From an uncultured Collinsella sp. (lineage in GTDB: Bacteria > Actinomycetota > Coriobacteriia > Coriobacteriales > Coriobacteriaceae), in assembly GCA_900754275.1 (NCBI GenBank), contig CAAECF010000072.1, positions 1 to 16,789 of the forward strand: a stretch of 16,789 bases of DNA, in the 5' to 3' direction. The notes below the pieces were generated by a model, which saw only the letters and a program-made list of their open reading frames with translations, did no database searches and was not told the DNA's origin. The number at the start of each line of letters is the position of its first letter. The stretch's first letter is position 1. Below, piece after piece: positions 6,587 through 13,284 of this stretch. Made by a program: the position numbers and the translations under genes.

Positions 6587-6613
6587 GTTACGCGGTTCTA
6601 CGAACCGCGTAAC
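6587..6613 (+). repeat. Perfect 12-bp hairpin after lysS
   Basis: GTTACGCGGTTC (6587-6598) and GAACCGCGTAAC (6602-6613) are perfect complements around a TAC loop, 3 nt after the lysS stop. There is no T-run, so it is not a classical terminator. It could protect the mRNA 3' end, bind a protein, or be a REP-like element. Confidence 0.75.
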
Positions 6614-6633
6614 GGCTCGACGCTGCGCGCCGC

Positions 6634-6719
6634 CCAGGGCGACAATTTGTCATTCAAAAGGTAAGGCATGACCAGAAGGTCTATGTCTTGCCTTTTTCAT
6701 GCCAACTTGTTCGCCCTGG
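6634..6719 (+). repeat. Long imperfect hairpin with an embedded terminator-like stem
   Basis: The outer arms CCAGGGCGA (6634-6642) and TCGCCCTGG (6711-6719) pair perfectly. A middle section pairs with scattered mismatches. The inner stem (6656-6673 with 6678-6697, loop AGAA) has about 18 pairs and one bulge. Its 3' arm ends in CCTTTTT, so the inner stem looks like an intrinsic terminator for lysS. Weaker pairing continues outward toward about 6622 and 6731. The whole could be a degraded MITE or a structured RNA. Confidence 0.65.
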
Positions 6720-6771
6720 ACGTCGCTCGCTGTCCGTCCTCTACCTGCGGCGTTGCCTTGGTTGGCACTTA

Positions 6772-6809
6772 GGGACGTTCTTAAACGACTAGCCATTCAA
6801 GAACGTCCC
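6772..6809 (+). repeat. GGGACGTTCTT hairpin upstream of the exporter gene
   Basis: GGGACGTTCTT (6772-6782) and AAGAACGTCCC (6799-6809) are perfect 11-bp complements around a 16-nt loop, with no T-run. It completes a hairpin-rich, gene-free stretch from 6584 to 6925. Apart from these hairpins and the exporter ribosome-binding site at 6911-6918, nothing recognisable was seen there, and no good promoter was found. Confidence 0.65.
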
Positions 6810-6925
6810 CAACGACTACCTAACGGCTATTGCGTACATGACTCACATGACAGTTGTCTCTTTTATGTTTCCTTTAGCCGTCGCTGCCTAGGATGGGAGT
6901 TAGTCGGCAGGAAGGGAGCGTCTGT

Positions 6926-8494
6926 ATGGACGATGCGAGCGAGCGCGCGATCGAAGAGGACATGCTCGATCAGTTCAATTACTTTGATGATGAGGACGAG
7001 GAGCTGATCGACCGTCGCGAGCCAGCGCCGCTTGATTCCTTTGATCTGGTCGATGAAGAGGCTGATGAGGTTGAGGATGAATCGACGGAACCCCCACAGC
7101 CTTCGCGCCTTGACTCACTGCCTTCGAGAGCCCCCATGCACCACGGTGTCCGTGCCGGCGCGCTCCATATGAAAACTGACTGGCGCCAGATCGTGACCGC
7201 GGGCGATGAGCTTGCCGTCGATGCGCCACTTACCGACAAATCATCCATCATCTGCCGCACCGGTATGCTTATGCTCGCGAGCGGAACGGGTGCCTGGCGT
7301 GTACGCGATACCATGAACCGCGTCGCCGCCGTACTCGGTGTCACCATCCACGTTGACTTAAGTCTCCTGTCGTTTGAGTGCACCTGCATCGAAGGCGGCC
7401 ACTGCTTTAACGAGGTCGTCAGCCTGCCAACAACGGGCGTCAACACTCATCGCATTTGGATGATGGAGAGCTTCCTAAAGGAAATCGAGACTTATGGGCG
7501 CCGGTTTACCGTGCATGAGTATCACGAGATGCTCAAGACCGTTGAGAGTTCAAAACCTGATTACGCGCCTTGGCAACAGGGCCTTGCGGCGGCCTGCGCC
7601 TGTGGCGCCTTTGTCTTTTTACTTGGTGGCGGTCCCATTGAGATGGCATGTGCGTTCGTGGGCGCGGGCGTCGGCAACTTTGTCCGTTCTCATATCCTCA
7701 AGCAGGGCCTCGGCCAGTTTAGCGCGTTGACGATTGGCGTCGCGCTGGCCTGTATCTCGTATTTACTGGCGTTGCTCGGCCTTGGCCAGGTCATTCCGGG
7801 GGCAATGTCGCACCAAGAAGGCTATATCGGCGCCATGCTCTTTGTCATCCCCGGCTTTCCCCTCATTACGGCAGGCCTCGACATCGCAAAGCTCGATATG
7901 CGAAGCGGCATCGAGCGTCTTTCGTATGCTGTGTCAATTATTGTGATGGCGACCCTCGTAGGCTGGATGGTTGCCGAGTGTGTGGGACTGGCGCCGGATG
8001 ACTTCGCCCCGCTCGGCCTCTCACCGTTGGCTCTTACGCTCTTGCGCATACTGATGAGCTTTATCGGTGTATTTGGCTTCTCGGTTATGTTCAACAGTCC
8101 GATAAAGATGGCCGCGGCGGCTGGGCTCATCGGTGCCGTGTCTAATACCTTGCGCCTTACGCTCGTCGATGCGCCGACGCTGTTTCCCTTTCTGGGCCTG
8201 AGTGCAGGCATGCCTCCCGAGGCGGCGGCGTTTATCGGCGCGCTGGTGTCGGGACTGCTTGCGAGCCTGGCCGAAATCAAGCTCACGTACCCGCGCATCG
8301 CCCTCACGGTGCCATCGATTGTCATCATGGTGCCGGGACTGTATCTGTATCGCTCGATGTACTACATGTGCACGTTTGACACGGTTAATATGCTTGGCTG
8401 GTTTGTGCGTGCGGTGCTCATCGTGGCGTTCCTTCCCGTCGGCCTGAGCGTAGCGAGAACTCTCACCGATCCCCGCTGGCGCCACACCAGCTAA
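6926..8494 (+). CDS. Threonine/serine exporter, ThrE family (fused two-domain form)
   Basis: A 522-residue membrane protein. Residues 1-57 are an extremely Asp/Glu-rich, probably disordered cytoplasmic tail. A ThrE N-domain (DUF1212-type) follows, with the characteristic GMLMLASGTGAWRVRDTMNR segment (113-132) and a soluble region up to about 212. Then come about ten hydrophobic segments (from about 218 to the end) covering the rest of DUF1212 and the ThrE_2 (DUF3815-type) domain. Family knowledge: ThrE of Corynebacterium exports threonine and serine using the proton gradient; in Enterobacteria the two halves are separate proteins (YjjP/YjjB). The ATG at 6926 is chosen because GAAGGGAG lies 7 nt upstream; an in-frame ATG at 6893 lacks a site. 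Substrate is inferred from family only. Confidence 0.85.
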   Translation: MDDASERAIEEDMLDQFNYFDDEDEELIDRREPAPLDSFDLVDEEADEVEDESTEPPQPSRLDSLPSRAPMHHGVRAGALHMKTDWRQIVTAGDELAVDAPLTDKSSIICRTGMLMLASGTGAWRVRDTMNRVAAVLGVTIHVDLSLLSFECTCIEGGHCFNEVVSLPTTGVNTHRIWMMESFLKEIETYGRRFTVHEYHEMLKTVESSKPDYAPWQQGLAAACACGAFVFLLGGGPIEMACAFVGAGVGNFVRSHILKQGLGQFSALTIGVALACISYLLALLGLGQVIPGAMSHQEGYIGAMLFVIPGFPLITAGLDIAKLDMRSGIERLSYAVSIIVMATLVGWMVAECVGLAPDDFAPLGLSPLALTLLRILMSFIGVFGFSVMFNSPIKMAAAAGLIGAVSNTLRLTLVDAPTLFPFLGLSAGMPPEAAAFIGALVSGLLASLAEIKLTYPRIALTVPSIVIMVPGLYLYRSMYYMCTFDTVNMLGWFVRAVLIVAFLPVGLSVARTLTDPRWRHTS

Positions 8495-8528
8495 TTGGTG
8501 CAAGGGGGACAGGTTACTTTGCACCAAT
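8494..8528 (+). repeat. Hairpin with conserved GGGACAGGTT loop, after the exporter gene
   Basis: ATTGGTGCAA (8494-8503) and TTGCACCAAT (8519-8528) are perfect 10-bp complements. The loop GGGGGACAGGTTACT shares its core with the loop after rph (914-926). The arms bear no resemblance to CCTGCCAAAA. As there, the hairpin begins at the stop codon of the preceding gene. Confidence 0.72.
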
Positions 8529-8623
8529 ACGCCGAGCATCTCCACAAACTCAACGCTTACGAAGCGCGTGTTGTTCGTGTTAGGGTAGTTCCACCACATA
8601 AGTAGTCGCAGACGCACGTACCG

Positions 8624-8675
8624 CGGGCGGGCGAGATGAAGTCCCAGTAACTCCATCTCGCCTGCCCGTTTTTTT
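8624..8675 (+). terminator. Strong intrinsic terminator just upstream of the DUF2798-like gene
   Basis: CGGGCGGGCGAGATG (8624-8638) pairs with CATCTCGCCTGCCCG (8654-8668) over 15 bp with a single G-T wobble, followed by seven Ts (8669-8675). It is 130 nt past the exporter stop and only 40 nt before the next start. It could end exporter transcription or attenuate the next gene. TACCGCGGG just before and within its 5' arm resembles part of a T-box, but the T-box UGGN bulge is missing. Confidence 0.88.
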
Positions 8676-8715
8676 GCACGCGCCGCGGCGTAACACAGAA
8701 AGGATTTCGCCCTTT

Positions 8716-9309
8716 ATGCCTATCAACAAACGAGAGAGCCTGCTGTTCACCTTTATCATGTGTTTTTGTATGGTGCTCTGGATGAGCATCTACAACGTTG
8801 CCCTGCAGCATGGGGCCATCAACGGCGAGGTTGTTGCCGCTGCATGGCTTGGCTTCCCCGTTGCCTACGTCTTTGCCATGTGCTGCGACTGGTTTATCGC
8901 CAGCCCGCCAGCCAAAGGCTTCGCCTTCAAGTTCCTGGTTACTCCGGGCAAGAGCTCGCCGCTCGCTATGACGCTCGCCGTCAGCTCCTGCATGGTCGTC
9001 CCCATGGTCATCATCATGTCGCTCTACGGCGCCTGCGAGGGCCTGTTCCATATGCCCGGCGGCCCGCTTGCCAATTTGCAGGCGCTGCCGATGATGTGGC
9101 TCGTCAACATTCCGCGCAACTTTATCATGGCCCTGCCCTGGAACCTGCTGGTGGCCGGTCCGGTTGCCCGGTTTGTCTTCCGTCGCGCCTTCCCCATGGG
9201 CACGGTCTTTGCCGAGCCGCACATGGAGCTCGTGCACATGCCGGGTGCTCCCGCTGCCGAGGAGGTTGCCAACATTTCCGAGGGCATGGACGTCGAGCCT
9301 GCCTGCTAG
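8716..9309 (+). CDS. Four-helix membrane protein, DUF2798-like
   Basis: A 197-residue protein with four predicted membrane helices at about 8-29, 38-60, 84-108 and 128-155, and a soluble C-terminal tail (160-197) rich in Glu. The two halves each look like a two-helix unit beginning with a Met-rich helix (FTFIMCFCMVLWMSIYN; MVVPMVIIMSLYG), which fits a duplicated DUF2798-type repeat. No function is known for that family and none is proposed. The ATG at 8716 has GAAAGGAT about 10 nt upstream; an in-frame start at 8674 would lie in the terminator T-run. There are 40 nt between that terminator and this start, with no visible promoter. After the stop, CGCTC/GAGCG followed by a T-run near 9353 is a weak possible terminator. 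Confidence 0.55.
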   Translation: MPINKRESLLFTFIMCFCMVLWMSIYNVALQHGAINGEVVAAAWLGFPVAYVFAMCCDWFIASPPAKGFAFKFLVTPGKSSPLAMTLAVSSCMVVPMVIIMSLYGACEGLFHMPGGPLANLQALPMMWLVNIPRNFIMALPWNLLVAGPVARFVFRRAFPMGTVFAEPHMELVHMPGAPAAEEVANISEGMDVEPAC

Positions 9310-9407
9310 GCAACGCTCAGAACCAGACCCCCAAACAGACCGGAGCGATTCCTTTTTTGTAGACGTTGTCGTATGGCTCCGTGCGGAAAAGGTCCCAACG
9401 GTTAACA

Positions 9408-9459
9408 TATACTCCATATGGGTAAAGAGACCAAAGCGCTGCCGCGGGGCGGCGCTTTG
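9408..9459 (+). promoter_or_regulatory. clpC leader: -10 box and hairpin
   Basis: TATACT (9408-9413) is a good -10, but no clear -35 box lies 16-18 nt upstream. Within the leader, CAAAGCGCTGCC (9432-9443) and GGCGGCGCTTTG (9448-9459) pair over 12 bp with one wobble around GCGG. No CtsR, HspR (HAIR) or CIRCE operator was recognised here. Confidence 0.4.
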
Positions 9460-9495
9460 CGTTTGAAAAAACTAGCTCGTCTAAGAGGAACTAGC

Positions 9496-12138
9496 ATGTT
9501 AGACCGTTTTACCGATCGCGCGCGCAAGGTCATGTCCATGGCCAAGCAAGAGGCGCTCGATCTACACTCAAATAAAGTGGGTACCGAGCATCTGCTGCTC
9601 GCGCTCGCTAAGGAGGACGAGGGCATTGCCGCCGAGGCACTGCGCTCGCTCGATATCTCCTACGACGACATCATGGACACCCTCAAGGAGGTCCAGACCA
9701 CCGTTCCCGAGCCCAGCGAGGAGACCGAGGCCGCCAAGCTCGCCTTTACGCCGCTCGTCATTAGCGTGATGGAGCGTTCCTTCCGTGTGGCGCGCGAGAA
9801 CAACCAGACCTATGTGTCGACCGAGCACCTGCTCATCGGTATCGTCGAAGAGGGCAACGGAATGGCCATGGACATCCTCATGCGCCTGGGTGTTTCGTCC
9901 GCTTCTATCAAAAAGGCCATCGAAAAGCTCACCGCCAAGGACCAGGACAAGAAGCGTCCGCTCGCCGGAGCTGGCGCCGGCCGCCCCGGTGCGGGCCTGC
10001 CGTTCTTTAGCGGCTCGGACGCCTCACAGCAAAAGGGGGACGGCACCGACACGCTCAAGCAGTTCGCCACCAACCTCACACAGAAGGCGCGCGACGGCAA
10101 GCTCGATCCCGTGATCGGTCGCGAAAAGGAAGTCCAGCGCATGATGGAGATCCTTTCGCGCCGCACCAAGAACAACCCGCTTATCTTGGGTGATCCCGGC
10201 GTGGGCAAGACAGCCATCGTCGAGGGCCTGGCTCAGCAGATTGCCGCCGGCAACGTGCCCGAGAACCTCATGAACCAGAATATCTGGACACTCGACCTGC
10301 CGGGTCTTGTTGCGGGCGCCAAGTATCGCGGCGAGTTCGAGGAGCGTCTCAAGAACGTGATCCAGGAGGCGACCGAAGCCGACGACGTTATCTTGTTTAT
10401 CGACGAGATGCACACCATCATCGGTGCCGGCTCTGCTGAGGGTTCTATCGATGCGAGCTCCATGCTCAAGCCCGTTCTCGCACGCGGTGCCTTCCAGATC
10501 ATCGGCGCCACCACGGCCGAGGAGTTCCGCAAGTACCTCACCAAGGATCCGGCCTTTGAGCGTCGCTTCCAGACAATCGATGTCGAGGAGCCGAGCGTCG
10601 AGGACACGGTCAAGATCCTGACCGCGCTCAAGCCGCGCTACGAGGAGCACCACCATGTGCGTTACACACAGGGTGCTATCGAGGCCGCCGCGAACCTCTC
10701 CAACCGCTACATTCAGGACCGCTTCCTGCCCGATAAGGCCATCGACCTTATCGACGAGGCCGGTGCCCGCGCCCGCATCGCCGCTAACCGCGCGCCCGAG
10801 CCGGTGCGCGAGGCCGAGCATCGCGTCGAAGAGCTCAAGGCTGCCGCACAGGAGGCCACCGAGAGCGACGACATGAACAAGGCTGCCGAGATCACTGAGC
10901 AGCAAAAGGCTGCCGAGATTGAGGTTGCCGAGGCCAAGGCTGCCTGGACGGCCGAGCTCGACGCGAGCCCGCTCACCATCGACGTCGCCCAGATCGCCGA
11001 CATCGTCTCCGTGACCTCGGGTGTGCCGGTGTCTTCGCTCACCGAGAGCGAGAGCCGTCGCCTGCTGCAGACCGAAAGCGTGCTCAAGACCCGCATTATC
11101 GGCCAGGACGAGGCAGTCGAGGCCGTTGCCAAGGCCGTGCGCCGCAGTCGCTCGCCGCTCAAGGACCCGCGTCGCCCCGGCGGCAGCTTTATCTTCCTGG
11201 GTCCCACCGGCACGGGCAAGACCGAGCTCGCCAAGACGCTTGCCGAGTATCTCTTTGGCAGCAAGGACGCGCTCATCAGCTTCGACATGTCGGAGTTTGG
11301 CAGCGAGTTCGAGGTCTCCAAGCTTATCGGTAGCCCCCCGGGCTACGTTGGCCATGACGAGGGCGGTCAGCTCACCAAGGCCGTGCGCCGTCATCCGTAC
11401 TCGGTTGTGCTGTTTGACGAGATCGAGAAGGCGCACCCCGATATCTTCAACATTCTGCTGCAGGTGCTGGAGGAGGGCCGCCTGACCGATAGCCAAGGCA
11501 AGACGGTCGACTTCCGCAATACCGTGATCATCATGACGTCCAACGTGGGCGCCCGCGAGATTGCGCAGGATGCGAGCGTTGGCTTTGGCACCACCGGCGA
11601 GCACGGCCTTACCTCGAGCGAGATTAAGGGCCGTGCGATGGGCGAACTCAAGCGCCTGTTCCGCCCCGAGCTGCTCAACCGTATCGACGACATCGTGGTG
11701 TTCCAGAAGCTTTCGGGCGAGAATCTGACCAAGATCGCGCACCTGCTGGTGGACGACTTGCGTCAACGCCTGATTGCCAACGGCATGAACATCAAGCTCA
11801 CCGATGCGGCCTACGACAAGATTGTGGCCGAGGGCACCGACCTCACCAATGGCGCGCGTCCGCTGCGCCGCGCCATCCAAAAGCTCATTGAGGACCCGCT
11901 GTCCGAGGAGCTGCTGGCCGGCGAGTGGGGCGAGGGCGATACCGTCCTGTGCGATGTGGCCGACGGCAAGTTTGTCTTTAGCCACGGCACGGGCGAGATT
12001 CCGGCACCGCGTCCGGTCGGCGCGCTCGGCGGCGATACCGCTCCGGCGGCGCCGCACACCGGCAACGCCACGCCCGTAAGCGGCGGCGTGACCTCGGGCC
12101 CCGGCGGCATGATGCAAGCCGGCTCTGGCGCGCTGTAA
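9496..12138 (+). CDS. clpC: ATP-dependent Clp protease ATPase subunit ClpC
   Basis: An 880-residue Hsp100 unfoldase that feeds proteins to ClpP. The duplicated Clp N-domain covers about 1-148. AAA-1 has Walker A GDPGVGKT (232-239) and Walker B VILFIDEMH (298-306). A short coiled-coil middle domain (about 425-485) marks it as ClpC rather than ClpB. AAA-2 has GPTGTGKT (569-576) and VVLFDEIEKAHPD (637-649). A Gly/Pro-rich tail (about 840-880) is longer than in Bacillus ClpC. The ATG at 9496 gives the family start (MLDRFTDRARKV) and has AGAGGA 5 nt upstream. An in-frame ATG at 9418 lies at the predicted transcription start and is rejected. No ctsR, mcsA or mcsB neighbours are present. A terminator follows at 12161. 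Confidence 0.97.
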   Translation: MLDRFTDRARKVMSMAKQEALDLHSNKVGTEHLLLALAKEDEGIAAEALRSLDISYDDIMDTLKEVQTTVPEPSEETEAAKLAFTPLVISVMERSFRVARENNQTYVSTEHLLIGIVEEGNGMAMDILMRLGVSSASIKKAIEKLTAKDQDKKRPLAGAGAGRPGAGLPFFSGSDASQQKGDGTDTLKQFATNLTQKARDGKLDPVIGREKEVQRMMEILSRRTKNNPLILGDPGVGKTAIVEGLAQQIAAGNVPENLMNQNIWTLDLPGLVAGAKYRGEFEERLKNVIQEATEADDVILFIDEMHTIIGAGSAEGSIDASSMLKPVLARGAFQIIGATTAEEFRKYLTKDPAFERRFQTIDVEEPSVEDTVKILTALKPRYEEHHHVRYTQGAIEAAANLSNRYIQDRFLPDKAIDLIDEAGARARIAANRAPEPVREAEHRVEELKAAAQEATESDDMNKAAEITEQQKAAEIEVAEAKAAWTAELDASPLTIDVAQIADIVSVTSGVPVSSLTESESRRLLQTESVLKTRIIGQDEAVEAVAKAVRRSRSPLKDPRRPGGSFIFLGPTGTGKTELAKTLAEYLFGSKDALISFDMSEFGSEFEVSKLIGSPPGYVGHDEGGQLTKAVRRHPYSVVLFDEIEKAHPDIFNILLQVLEEGRLTDSQGKTVDFRNTVIIMTSNVGAREIAQDASVGFGTTGEHGLTSSEIKGRAMGELKRLFRPELLNRIDDIVVFQKLSGENLTKIAHLLVDDLRQRLIANGMNIKLTDAAYDKIVAEGTDLTNGARPLRRAIQKLIEDPLSEELLAGEWGEGDTVLCDVADGKFVFSHGTGEIPAPRPVGALGGDTAPAAPHTGNATPVSGGVTSGPGGMMQAGSGAL

Positions 12139-12160
12139 AGTGTGAAATAGTCTGAATGAA

Positions 12161-12189
12161 GGGGATGTTCCAGCTGGGACGTCCCCTTT
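12161..12189 (+). terminator. Terminator of clpC
   Basis: GGGGATGTTCC (12161-12171) pairs with GGGACGTCCCC (12176-12186) over 11 bp including two G-T pairs, with loop AGCT, then TTTC. The T-run is short. Confidence 0.72.
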
Positions 12190-12215
12190 CTGGTAAAGGC
12201 GGCATTCATCCTAAA

Positions 12216-12246
12216 TGCTATACTAAGTAAAGGAAAGCGTATAGCA
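12216..12246 (+). promoter_or_regulatory. Promoter and candidate autoregulatory operator of the toxin-antitoxin operon
   Basis: An extended -10 box, TG-C-TATACT (12216-12224), lies 35 nt before the antitoxin start; no good -35 is visible. TGCTATAC (12216-12223) and GTATAGCA (12239-12246) form a perfect 8-bp inverted repeat spaced by 15 nt. One arm covers the -10 and the other abuts the Shine-Dalgarno AAAAGGAG. Ribbon-helix-helix antitoxins typically bind such paired half-sites, so autorepression is inferred. Confidence 0.6.
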
Positions 12247-12258
12247 AAAGGAGCCAAC

Positions 12259-12618
12259 ATGTCTATGTCGATACTAGACTCACGGCCGGTTCAGATGAAC
12301 GTGCGCATGGATCGCCAACTCAAGGATGCCGGGGACGCCGTTTTGGCACAGATTGGCATGACGCCGTCGCAAGCCGTTCGGACACTTTGGGAGTATCTGG
12401 TCGTTAACGGACATATGCCCTCGAAGGGAGACGCGGCGGCTCCAGTTTCTGACGGAGTGGAGCCCCGGCGCATGGAGTCAAGGGCCGCGCAAGGCAGCCA
12501 TATCGTTCGCGATTCGTGCCTCAAATACGGCATCCCCATCCCTGAGTTCTCGGGAGACTATGACGACCTCTATGAGGAGGCCATGGCGGAGCGCTATCCC
12601 GAGTGGGTGGAACTATGA
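12259..12618 (+). CDS. Antitoxin, RelB/DinJ family
   Basis: A 119-residue protein. Residues 11-55 match the ribbon-helix-helix DNA-binding domain of RelB/DinJ antitoxins: VQMNVRMDRQLKDAGDAVLA is the strand and first helix, and IGMTPSQAVRTLWEYLV the second helix, followed by NGHMP. A Glu/Ala-rich linker leads to a C-terminal segment (86-119) ending YDDLYEEAMAERYPEW, expected to wrap the toxin. It presumably represses its own promoter and neutralises the toxin encoded next. The ATG at 12259 has AAAAGGAG 5 nt upstream. Its stop overlaps the toxin start (ATGA). DinJ-type antitoxins are classically paired with YafQ/RelE toxins, whereas the partner here is a PIN protein. Confidence 0.82.
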   Translation: MSMSILDSRPVQMNVRMDRQLKDAGDAVLAQIGMTPSQAVRTLWEYLVVNGHMPSKGDAAAPVSDGVEPRRMESRAAQGSHIVRDSCLKYGIPIPEFSGDYDDLYEEAMAERYPEWVEL

Positions 12619-13136
12619 GCACAGAAGGCGTCCTCAAGCTGTTAATCGATACCAACGTATGGATGGATTATTTTTCTGGCAGGTCCGACCGTACGGCAAA
12701 TGTCGCCCATCTGATCGAGATTGCCGACGCCTCGGAGCGGATTGCCCTGTTTGCCTCGTCGCTTTCGGTCAAAGACGTTTCATATCTTGTCTCGGCGGCA
12801 ATCAAGCAGGAGTGCCGAAGAAAGACTGGCTCACTGAGCGATAACGCCATTGCGGCGGCAGACGAAACGGCCTGGGCATGCGTTCGACAGATGCGCGAGC
12901 TAGCCCTCATCGCCCCGGTCGGTGCAGATGAGGTCTTCGACTCCTTTGTGTTCAAGTATCATCACAACGACTTTGAGGACGACCTGATACTGGGCGTCGC
13001 TAATCGCATTGATGCCGATTACGTCGTGACGGAGGACAAAAACCTCATTAAACATACCAATGGCGTATGCATAAACGTTGATCAAGCTTTGAGGTTGGTT
13101 GAAGGGTCCAACGCCCCTTCGGTGCGGCCCGTCTAA
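12615..13136 (+). CDS. PIN-domain toxin (VapC-like ribonuclease)
   Basis: A 173-residue protein with PIN-domain hallmarks. LLIDTNVWMDYF (9-20) holds the first catalytic acid D12. A central acidic/helical region follows, then NDFEDDLILGVANRIDADYVVTEDKNL (118-144), with the likely metal ligands D122 (or D123) and D141. PIN toxins of TA modules are magnesium-dependent RNases that cut tRNA or rRNA; the target here is unknown. The start ATG at 12615 overlaps the antitoxin stop in ATGA, so translation is coupled. A GTG at 12603 in the same frame would add four residues and is less likely. It is slightly longer than a typical VapC (about 130-145), mainly because of an insert around residues 66-90. 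Confidence 0.85.
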   Translation: MSTEGVLKLLIDTNVWMDYFSGRSDRTANVAHLIEIADASERIALFASSLSVKDVSYLVSAAIKQECRRKTGSLSDNAIAAADETAWACVRQMRELALIAPVGADEVFDSFVFKYHHNDFEDDLILGVANRIDADYVVTEDKNLIKHTNGVCINVDQALRLVEGSNAPSVRPV

Positions 13137-13211
13137 CCTGCTTTATCTTAATAAAGTAGCGTTTCCCCGCCGTTAGCCGATGATGCGAGGGCGCTCGGCG
13201 TTTTCGACTGG

Positions 13212-13240
13212 TTTATGCACGCAAAGTCTGGGAATATACA
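13212..13240 (+). promoter_or_regulatory. Possible pepD promoter
   Basis: TTTATG (13212-13217) and TATACA (13235-13240) are spaced by 17 nt, about 45 nt before the pepD start. The -10 is good and the -35 weak. An AT-rich mini-hairpin, CTTTAT/ATAAAG (13141-13156), follows the toxin gene but is not a convincing terminator. Confidence 0.45.
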
Positions 13241-13284
13241 AGGCGCATGTCTTACTGTCTAACCAGTTGCGCCAAGGAGGCACC

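Noticed and set aside
9385..9403. GGAA...GTT resembling a SigH/SigE-type stress promoter before clpC
   Set aside because: The spacing between GGAA and GTT is only 12 nt, too short for that promoter class.
9418..9495. Longer clpC start at ATG 9418
   Set aside because: It falls at the predicted transcription start, has no ribosome-binding site, and adds 26 residues that the family lacks.
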